Assembly (NCBI GenBank): GCA_002396005.1
Contig: DGVW01000010.1
Span: 1 to 13,673, forward strand
Direction of reading: 5' to 3'
DNA: 13,673 nt
Origin: Oribacterium sp. UBA4274
Lineage (GTDB): Bacteria; Bacillota; Clostridia; Lachnospirales; Lachnospiraceae
Part shown: piece after piece, positions 1 to 7,100 of the stretch
How the letters are laid out: every line of letters begins with the position of its first letter
How positions within the stretch are numbered: position 1 is the first letter of the stretch
Position numbers and translations under genes: made by a program
Notes under the pieces: model-generated
The model's database searches: none
What the model saw: the letters and a program-made list of their open reading frames with translations, nothing else
What the model was told of the DNA's origin: nothing

Positions 1-17
1 GATCCCCGTCTCGCGCT
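1..17 (+). tRNA. 3' tip of a tRNA gene (partial), possibly tRNA-Gly
   Basis: The first 17 bases read as the 3' end of a tRNA. Bases 1-4 fit T-loop positions 57-60 with the invariant A58 and pyrimidine 60. Bases 5-9 (CCCGT) fit the 3' strand of the T stem with the invariant C61. Bases 10-16 (CTCGCGC) fit the 3' strand of the acceptor stem, and T17 is the discriminator. No CCA is encoded. The implied acceptor 5' strand, GCGCGAG, together with U73 favours glycine over cysteine, but the anticodon lies outside the window. A terminator follows five bases later, as expected for the end of a tRNA transcript. This is inferred from position-by-position fit only. Confidence 0.4.
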
Positions 18-21
18 TCTC

Positions 22-56
22 AACACCCTAGAGGAAAGATCTCTAGGGTGTTTTTT
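22..56 (+). terminator. Intrinsic terminator
   Basis: A perfect 10-bp stem (24-33 with 41-50, CACCCTAGAG paired with CTCTAGGGTG) closes a 7-base loop and runs into a T tract at 51-56. Two more A-T pairs extend its base. The T tract is only on the + strand side, so it ends a transcript entering from the left, probably the partial tRNA. It does not serve the convergent minus-strand gene at 130-1635. Confidence 0.85.
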
Positions 57-129
57 GTTCACCAAAATCGACTTTCATCTCATTCCGTCATCATCAATAA
101 CCCAGTTTTACCTGGTATTATTTCACTTA

Positions 130-1635
130 TTACTTCTTGTGTATTCGTTTATGACTCGAAGTAATAGCCCTTTGAGGGCACACAAGCAGGCAAAGATGAC
201 ACCCTACACATCGGTTCCCATTAAACATGATTTTTCTGTCATCGTTTAGATTTAGTGCCTGGTGACCGCCATCCGCACAGGCAATCACGCAGCGGCCACA
301 TCCAACACACTTTTCTGAATTGAATTTTGGAAATACCACCGTATCTCGTTCAAGAACATCTGTTGTCTGACTGACACTCTCAAGAGCCAGTCCGCGCATA
401 TCTCTGACATTAGCAATGCCTTTTTCTGCAAGATAATAGTTCAGACCGGCTTTTAAGTCATCGATGATACGATATCCATATTGCATTACCGCGGTTGTGA
501 CCTGAACACTACCGGCACCAAGCAGGATAAATTCCAATGCATCGCGCCAGGTCTCTATCCCTCCCATACCACTAATATGTTTTCCGTCTACCAGTGGGTT
601 TTGCGCAAGCTCTGTGACAAATCTAAGCGCTATAGGTTTAACTGCCCTTCCGCTATATCCTCCGACAGCAGATTGCATCCTTACTGCCGGAGCAGAAATA
701 TAGGTATGAATATTTACATCTGTAATACTTTTAATGGTGTTGATTGCAGCAAGACCATCGGCGCCGCCTCTTATCGCTGCTTCAGCCGCTGGATTCATAT
801 TGGCAACATTAGGTGTAAGTTTAGCTATGACTGGAATATCTGCTCCTCTTTTGGCCGCTCTAGTATATTTTTCCACAAGATCCGGGCACTGACCTATATC
901 TGAGCCAAGTCCCTCTTCCATCATATTAGGACATGAAAAATTAAGCTCAACAGCATCTGCACCATTCTCCGCACACAATCGAGTCAGATACTCCCATTCA
1001 TCTTCATTTTGTCCCATAATCGATGCCAGAATGAATTTTTCAGGGAATTCAGCTTTAAGACGCCTGAATGTTTCCATGTTCTCTTCTAAGCTATGATCCG
1101 ACAATTGTTCAATATTCTTGAATCCAATAATGGTACCACTATCGCCTTTAATTGCTGAAAATCTCGGCGACGCTTCACGGATATCAAAATTGCATATAGT
1201 TTTGAATGCAACGCCAGCCCATCCCGCCTCAAAAGCTCGCTTACACATGTCATAAGAGCTTGCTACCACTGAAGATGACAGCAGGAACGGATTCTCTATC
1301 TCTTTCCCACATATATCCGATTTCAGTCTGTTCTCGTCAGTAGGTAAAGTGATTTCCAGTTCCGGTCTCACCTCATTGCCAAGCTTAAGCATCAGTTTTC
1401 TAACAGGCACTTTTTCCGACAATACACACGCCTGTTCACATGGCGCAGCGCAATGTATGCACGGAGACTCCTCAGGCATATTACATGCAGCGACCTTCTC
1501 ATCATCGAACCATATGCTGCGAAGCAGCCTGGCCGGGTCGAGATCAGCACATGCTTTACTGCAAGGAGCCTCATAGCACAAAGCGCATTTAAACATATCT
1601 GAACGATATATCTTTCTTTCAAACAAACTGCTCAT
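130..1635 (-). CDS. preA: PreA-type dihydropyrimidine dehydrogenase subunit with an extra N-terminal Fe-S domain
   Basis: This is a 501-residue cytoplasmic FMN/Fe-S oxidoreductase of the PreA/DPD family, which in known members reduces uracil or thymine to the dihydropyrimidine. Residues 1-95 are Cys-rich: C17, C20, C25, C29 and C59, C62, C66, C70, resembling the N-terminal Fe-S domain of mammalian DPD and PreT. Residues 105-420 form the dihydroorotate-dehydrogenase-like barrel. NFSCPN at 232-237 supplies the predicted catalytic Cys235. KLTPN (272-276) and AAINT (296-300) match FMN-site motifs. Two C-terminal 4Fe-4S clusters use C443/446/449/453 and C476/479/482/486. E. coli PreA is about 411 residues and lacks the N-terminal part. 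An AAGGAGA site five bases upstream supports this start. No preT partner is adjacent, so the electron donor and exact substrate are unknown. Family is firm, substrate less so. Confidence 0.85.
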   Translation of the reverse strand: MSSLFERKIYRSDMFKCALCYEAPCSKACADLDPARLLRSIWFDDEKVAACNMPEESPCIHCAAPCEQACVLSEKVPVRKLMLKLGNEVRPELEITLPTDENRLKSDICGKEIENPFLLSSSVVASSYDMCKRAFEAGWAGVAFKTICNFDIREASPRFSAIKGDSGTIIGFKNIEQLSDHSLEENMETFRRLKAEFPEKFILASIMGQNEDEWEYLTRLCAENGADAVELNFSCPNMMEEGLGSDIGQCPDLVEKYTRAAKRGADIPVIAKLTPNVANMNPAAEAAIRGGADGLAAINTIKSITDVNIHTYISAPAVRMQSAVGGYSGRAVKPIALRFVTELAQNPLVDGKHISGMGGIETWRDALEFILLGAGSVQVTTAVMQYGYRIIDDLKAGLNYYLAEKGIANVRDMRGLALESVSQTTDVLERDTVVFPKFNSEKCVGCGRCVIACADGGHQALNLNDDRKIMFNGNRCVGCHLCLLVCPQRAITSSHKRIHKK

Positions 1636-1690
1636 GGTACTCTCCTTGTAACTAACTCACCTTGTTTAGTGTTCTTTATTCTATACAATC

Positions 1691-1699
1691 ATTATAACA
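1691..1699 (-). promoter_or_regulatory. Extended -10 promoter for the PreA-type gene
   Basis: Read on the minus strand, this is TGTTATAAT, a perfect -10 hexamer with the TGn extension. It lies about 55 bases upstream of the start codon at 1635. No good -35 hexamer is found 16-18 bases further upstream, which is common when the extended -10 is present. The position fits a short untranslated leader carrying the AAGGAGA site. Confidence 0.55.
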
Positions 1700-1794
1700 G
1701 ACCATTGCCCAGAATATGCTTTAAGTTTTTAAGTTTTATTTCAGCTTCAGGTGATAAACTCCCGAAAAATCAACAAAAGATTTCCATTTAGCAG

Positions 1795-1823
1795 ATGGTG
1801 GTCCGCGTTACAAATGACACCAT
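1795..1823. promoter_or_regulatory. Imperfect inverted repeat upstream of the esterase gene
   Basis: ATGGTGGTC at 1795-1803 pairs with GACACCAT at 1816-1823, with one bulged G and a 12-base spacer. It sits 40-70 bases upstream of the start codon at 1866 and touches a possible -10 (TATATT, 1823-1828). This position would suit an operator for the + strand gene. No regulator is recognised, and a bulged 8-bp repeat can occur by chance. Confidence 0.25.
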
Positions 1824-1865
1824 ATATTTACAAAATTTTTCCAAAATACTTAGGAGGATTAGATA

Positions 1866-3860
1866 ATGTTCAAAAGAAAAGCTCTTACAGCATTTGTTGT
1901 TGGAACATCTCTCGCCATGACTGCATGTAATGGCGCTTCTATACCGGAAGCTGCTGAAAGCAGCGTAAGTGAGGCTTCAGCAGCTGAACCATCAACTGCA
2001 GTTGAAGCTGCAGCAGAATCACAGAGTAGATCTGATACATCTCAGGCCATAACCGATCTTGATAAAATCGATAATTCAAAATGGCTGTACAACGAATCGG
2101 ATAATGTTTACTATCAGTTAGGTATCAGCTACTGCGAGACCCCTGCGGATGAAAACTACGAAGAGCTTGCCATCATTGTCCCTGCCGCCTATATGGATGC
2201 ATCTGCCAATGGTGACGGCACCTACACTTGTACACTAAACACTGCTGCTGAAGTCGCCGGTTATACGGCATTAACAGCTCCAATAGTTTTCCCTGTAGAC
2301 ACTCCGGGATATTCTGCTCAGAATCCTATGACCGAGTATAAAAGCGTATCCGACTACACAGATGCCGGTTTTATCTATGTTCATGCCGGCTGCCGCGGAA
2401 GGGACGCCGGTGCGCCTGCAGGCGTAACAGACCTAAAAGCTGCGATACGATACATCAGATATAATTCCGGAAATATCGCAGGTGATACTGATAGAATATT
2501 TACATTTGGAATGTCAGGTGGCGGTGCTCAATCTACGCTTCTCGGCGTAACAGGTGATTCAGACCTTTACAATGATTATCTTGAAGCCATAGGAGCAGTA
2601 ATGGGTGTCAGCGATGCAGTCCTCGGTTCACAGGGTTGGTGTCCTATCACCTCTCTTGATTCTGCGGACGAAGCTTATGAATGGATGATGGGAACAACAA
2701 GATCAGGTCTGACAGATGAAGAGCAAAGCATTTCCGACGGCATGACAGAAGCCTATGCAGCTTACATCAACAGTCTGTCTCTTACTGACACAGATGGTAA
2801 TGTTCTCACATTGGAAGAAAGTGAAGATGGCAGATATCAGGCCGGAAGCTACTATGAATATATGGTGGATGTCATCGAGGAATCCCTGAACAATTTCCTT
2901 GCTGACACAACATTCCCTTACGATTCTGATGTTTCAAGCCAGGGACATCAGGCAGGAATGGGGCCTGATGGTGGTTTTGGAGGTTTCGGCGGTGGAATGC
3001 CGGAGGGCCAGATGGGTGACTCCAAGGGCGAAAAACCTGACGGGCAAACTGACAAACGTATGGGTGATAAGCCTGACGGTCAGGCAGGCAACTTCGATGG
3101 CAAGAAACCGAACGGCCAGTCCGACAGCTCAGAGGGAGGAAAGTCTGACGGTCAGCCTGAAAATGCTGCTGCCGGAGCATCAGACCAGGGTTCCTCATCT
3201 GCTGCAGGCACCGCCGATGTTGACTACACTGCCATTGACGATATCGCCAGAACTGAAAACAATTCCGGTGTTTCTATCTCGGGAACCTATGAAACTGCTC
3301 AGGATTACATCGATGCTTTAAATGCTAACGGCACATGGGTAACTTACGATGCAGAAACAAACACAGCTGCCATCACAAGCATTGCCGATTTTGCAGAAGC
3401 AGTTAAAACCGCATCCAAGGGCATAGCAGCCTTTGACCAGCTTGACGAGTCACAGGGTGAAAATGTTCTTTTCGGTTATGGCGATGGCAACGGCGCACAT
3501 TTTGATTCCATCCTTTCATCAGTCCTTTCAGAACTCGGTTCAGCGTACGCATCTGATTACGAGGAAGATCTGAGCACCGAGGATTCTCTTGGCCACACTG
3601 TTGACTACAGACTCAATATGTATTCACCACTGTACTATCTGCTTGAAAGTCAGGAAGGCTATGAAACATCCAATGTTGCCAGATATTTCCGTATAAATAC
3701 AGGTATATGGCAGAGTGACACTGCAGTTAATACTGAAGCAAACCTCGTACTGGCTCTTGAAAACTACGGTTCAGATGTAGACTATATTTCGTATGGGGGC
3801 AGGAACATACCAAGGCAGAAAGAAGTGGGGATTCCACAACAAATTTCATCGAATGGGTGA
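1866..3860 (+). CDS. Tannase/feruloyl-esterase-like lipoprotein with frameshifted C-terminus
   Basis: The frame encodes 664 residues. A lipoprotein signal ends at C21 (LAMTAC), followed by an Ala/Ser/Glu-rich linker and an alpha/beta-hydrolase resembling bacterial subtype B tannases. GCRGRD (175-180) is a likely oxyanion region and GMSGGG (215-220) gives the nucleophile Ser217. A Gly-rich repeat stretch (about 364-448) interrupts the domain. The late motif GIWQSDTA (613-620) places the probable catalytic Asp at 618. Such enzymes cleave esters of gallic or hydroxycinnamic acids from plant polymers, here at the outer cell surface. From residue 641 the frame loses homology-like character, while another frame carries WGQEHT and a coherent tail to 3889. 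As read here the product lacks its catalytic His and is probably inactive. AGGAGG at 1852-1857 sits eight bases before the ATG. A long hairpin lies downstream at 4022-4064. Confidence 0.7.
   Translation: MFKRKALTAFVVGTSLAMTACNGASIPEAAESSVSEASAAEPSTAVEAAAESQSRSDTSQAITDLDKIDNSKWLYNESDNVYYQLGISYCETPADENYEELAIIVPAAYMDASANGDGTYTCTLNTAAEVAGYTALTAPIVFPVDTPGYSAQNPMTEYKSVSDYTDAGFIYVHAGCRGRDAGAPAGVTDLKAAIRYIRYNSGNIAGDTDRIFTFGMSGGGAQSTLLGVTGDSDLYNDYLEAIGAVMGVSDAVLGSQGWCPITSLDSADEAYEWMMGTTRSGLTDEEQSISDGMTEAYAAYINSLSLTDTDGNVLTLEESEDGRYQAGSYYEYMVDVIEESLNNFLADTTFPYDSDVSSQGHQAGMGPDGGFGGFGGGMPEGQMGDSKGEKPDGQTDKRMGDKPDGQAGNFDGKKPNGQSDSSEGGKSDGQPENAAAGASDQGSSSAAGTADVDYTAIDDIARTENNSGVSISGTYETAQDYIDALNANGTWVTYDAETNTAAITSIADFAEAVKTASKGIAAFDQLDESQGENVLFGYGDGNGAHFDSILSSVLSELGSAYASDYEEDLSTEDSLGHTVDYRLNMYSPLYYLLESQEGYETSNVARYFRINTGIWQSDTAVNTEANLVLALENYGSDVDYISYGGRNIPRQKEVGIPQQISSNG
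2997..3176 (+). repeat. Five tandem 36-bp repeats inside the esterase gene
   Basis: Residues 378-437 fall into five consecutive 12-residue units starting MPEGQ, KPDGQ, KPDGQ, KPNGQ and KSDGQ, with a conserved GQ at positions 4-5 and a variable remainder. They follow a Gly/Phe-rich run (GGFGGFGGG, 369-377). The charged, Gly-rich composition predicts a flexible surface loop inserted within the hydrolase domain, between the lid region and the Asp/His half of the active site. DNA conservation is only partial, so the array is not recent. Confidence 0.75.
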
Positions 3861-3889
3861 ATGCATGTGTTGAAGCTGAGGCGAAATAA
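3788..3889 (+). pseudogene. Detached C-terminal segment of the esterase, in another frame
   Basis: In the frame beginning at 3788, the DNA translates as FVWGQEHTKAERSG and continues with a TTNFIEWVNACVE-type tail to a TAA at 3887-3889. This looks like the natural end of the hydrolase, including the predicted catalytic His in WGQEHT (codon 3806-3808). Gene frame and tail meet at TATATTTC (3783-3790). Adding one base to the T run, or removing two bases, would fuse them into one protein of about 673 residues. The tail has no start site of its own. It could be a true mutation, a sequencing error or, less likely, recoding. Confidence 0.75.
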
Positions 3890-4021
3890 TTTTACCAATG
3901 GTTAAACAGGCTAGTTATTTGAAAAACTATTTTATATGACGCAAACTCCTTGTCATATATCATAACTACTAAATTTTTCTTCAGCTCTAAAATGCATTTT
4001 TTACTATTTTTACATTAATTT

Positions 4022-4064
4022 AGAATGAGGTTGTCGTATCAATCCGTTACGACAACCTCATTCT
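4022..4064. terminator. Long perfect hairpin between convergent genes
   Basis: A 17-bp perfect stem (4022-4038 with 4048-4064, core GAATGAGGTTGTCGTA) closes a 9-base loop between the ends of the esterase (+) and pectinase (-) genes. Neither side has a strong T tract (TTACTATTCTG on +, TAAATTAATG on -), so it is a less than classical, possibly bidirectional terminator. A weaker 8-bp hairpin lies at 3933-3959 (TATATGAC/GTCATATA). Nothing else is recognised between 3890 and 4021. Confidence 0.6.
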
Positions 4065-4077
4065 TACTATTCTGTAT

Positions 4078-4173
4078 TTAATTTCTAAAACACTTTTGAA
4101 GAACCTTTGATAAAATCAACTTTTCTTCTAAATCAGTAACTCTCTGTGAATAACATACAAATGCTGCTGTCAC
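4078..4173 (-). other. Possible 31-codon frame or gene-tail remnant
   Basis: An open minus-strand frame starts at a GTG that overlaps the TGA of the pectinase gene (GTGA) and ends at a TAA at 4078-4080, about 14 bases before the long hairpin. The peptide is amphipathic and coiled-coil-like (QRVTDLEEKLILSKVLQKC). No ribosome binding site is evident. The stop-then-hairpin arrangement resembles a real gene end, so it may be the surviving 3' end of an older gene. It may equally be chance in AT-rich DNA. Confidence 0.2.
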
Positions 4174-7100
4174 TTCACTTTAGCGCAATCTGCACCTACA
4201 AAGTGTCCGTCAGGTGTGTACTCATTCATATAGATACGTCCCTGCTTCTTTGCAGAATCAGTTTCAAAGAAATACTCTTTTCCGTCAATTGTCTGCCATC
4301 CTGTAAGCATTTGTCCAAATGTTCCGTCGTGAGTAGTGCTGAGATAATAAAGATTTCCATCTGTATCAACATACCAGCCGCTCTGCATATAACCGTTCTG
4401 ATCGAAACGATACCATTTGATCACTCCGTTGTATTCGCACTCTTTCCAGCTGTTGATTGCTGACTCACCATTTAATGAACGGAACTTCCATCCCATAGCA
4501 TCCTTTGCCCAAAAACCCATAGTGCTTTCATCCACACGGTTTGCGCCAAGTACTCGTCCTGTGCTGCCTGATGAACTGCTGGACGAAGATGAAGAATCTG
4601 AATCCGAGTCTCTGTCACTTGATGAACTGCCGTCTGAAGAACCAGATGAATTGCGGCTTGTTCCCGACTGAGATGCACTCTTCTCATCATTTACCTTGAT
4701 ACCATCTTTTTCCGCGTTCTGGTTGTCCTGAGACTTGGTACCTTCATCAGAAGTTTTCTGTCCTGAAGCATCATTTTGGGAATCCGAATCCTTGGAAATG
4801 TTCTTAGAGTCGTTTGATTTATTGTCATTTCCCTTATTGTCTGTTTCCTTGCCTTCCTCGTCATTTACATCATCCGGCTTTTCATTTTCCTCAGGATCAG
4901 TAGTCTGTGAAACGCTCCATACACCCTCAGCATAATCATTAGTCCAATGGTAAGGTGCCTCATTCTTCTGCGCTCTCCACCAATTATCACCTGCTGTAAC
5001 TTTAAATGTATGGTCCACTGTGAGATCAAGTCCTGAAAGTCTGAATGTTGTGTCTTCTGTGGTGTATGCACCATTCACATGATTAAAGTAGTCACCATGA
5101 CCATCATAGACAGCTTTACCATCCATATACACTCTATAGCCTACTATACCACTATCATCCTGTGCTTCATCCCAGCTAAGTACTAAATCATCACCGTCCT
5201 GTGCCACAGTGATATCATGTGATTCCCAAATAGGTGATGTAAAATCATACATCTGCCAGGTTGTAGAAACAGCCTCGTCATATGCAAACTCCTGTCCGTC
5301 GTCTGCAAATGCTACAACCTTTATGTCATTTTCTTTTCTGTTGGTTTCCTCATCTGTTGTTCCACTTGTGAGTCTGTCTGCAATGATGGTAACTTTACCA
5401 TCATTGAATTTCGAGCTTCCGAGCTGGTAGTAATAGTAGGTTTCATTTAACTCACCGTCTACATAGGTACGGTAACCTCGTATCCTGCCATCGACTTTTC
5501 GTGCATCTGCTACATCAATCGGCACTGAAGTATATACATCAGCCTTGAGCTTTTCCATACCAAGATTGGAAGGTCTATCAAGTTCTGAACTCTCTTCATC
5601 AATTGCATAAGTAATACCCGGTCCTTCTGTCTTGTTTCCTGTTTCATCATAAGCAAATACCTTGAACAGATACTCTACGCCAGCCGAAAGATGCTCAACT
5701 GTCTTCGTAATTTTTTCTCCTGCCTTAGTACTGCTGCCGAAAAGGCCGCTTACGTCAACAAGTGTTTCTCCTCCATCGAGATATGTTTCAACACTATAGC
5801 TTACCTTCTGTTCTTTACCATCAAGATCCTTATCTGTAGCTCCGATAAAATCAAGTGTCAGACGATAATCGCCACTATCCAGTTTCTTGACAGAGTCTTT
5901 TCTTACAGCAATTTGAGAGGCAGATGCAACTTCGATTTCTGATGGCGATGCAACAGAAATCTCCGCTTCTTCATCCCACTCAGGTACTGTCTCAGCGTTT
6001 TTTGTCTTAGATGATTCAGATCCCTCATAAAAATGTAAGCCCTTACAATTTATGATCTCGTTCCACGCTTCTTTTCCATCCTTGTGTTTGATATCAACAT
6101 TATAGAAAGTGGCATCCTCGATACCATCGAGAACATCCCCCTGTACCTTATCTATTTTTGAATTGGTCTTGTAATTGGCAGAATTCTTTACAGTGATATC
6201 CTGGAAATACAGATCATGGTGATGATGGAGTGGTTTTGAAGGATTGTTGGCATCAATATCAGCAATGAGGCTGAATGCATTTTTACCTGTACTATCACAG
6301 GTAATGTTGTAAGCATTGATGTTGTAAAACTCTGCCGGTTTCTCCGCAGTTTCAGTATCACTGACACCATTTGAATCACTGTACATTGTTGTCATAACAA
6401 AGAGTTGATCACAATTGGCTACGGCACAATCACGAATGAGTACATCATGAATGCTTCCGCCGTTAGCCGGTGCAGACTTGAAACGGAATGGCATATCAGC
6501 ATAATTAAGGACATTATCTTCAACAAGCATGTCACTGATACCTGCACCAGTGTGGCTTCCTGCTGCAATAGCACCACCATGGCACTCACGGAAGACATTA
6601 TCAAAAGTCCAGATATAACTTGATGACTGCTGCTTTGTATCCTCCACAGCCTTACCCATACCTGTTGCAAAGTTTACCGCGTCATCACCGGTATCAAAAA
6701 AGCTGTTATAAATCATAGCATGCTGCGTATTTCCGATTTCGATACCGTCAGCATTATTGTCATCGTATGTGAGATACTTAACATTGTTTGCTGTAATTGT
6801 ATCACTATCCAGTACTGCGAGTGTGTGGTAAGCCGGATTCATAAGAGTTACACCCTCTATATAGATGTTTTTACTCCCTCTTATCATCACAAGAGAAGGT
6901 CTTGTGTTATAAGCGATTTTTGTCGGATTCTTTGGGTCGCCTCCGCTTCTTTCTGCAGCCTTAACCGATGCATCCTTAGCAAGGATACCACCTTCTACAA
7001 CCTTACTGTTGCTTCCTGCGTAATACTGCGGACTCTCATAATTCTTATCCTTAGGATCCTCACCATGTTTTGAGTCCTTACTGATATTCTTCCACCCATT

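Noticed and set aside
96..124. Hairpin as terminator of the PreA-type gene
   Set aside because: The minus-strand AATAA..CCAG/CTGG..TTATT stem has an internal mismatch and no following T tract.
481..903. 140-residue + strand frame inside the PreA-type gene
   Set aside because: It is antisense to a well-conserved coding region, with no ribosome binding site or recognisable motifs.
3783..3800. Programmed -1 frameshifting to make the full esterase
   Set aside because: No in-frame X XXY YYZ slippery heptamer occurs here (TAT ATT TCG, TAT GGG GGC) and no clear downstream pseudoknot is seen. A simple indel in a short T or AT run fits better.
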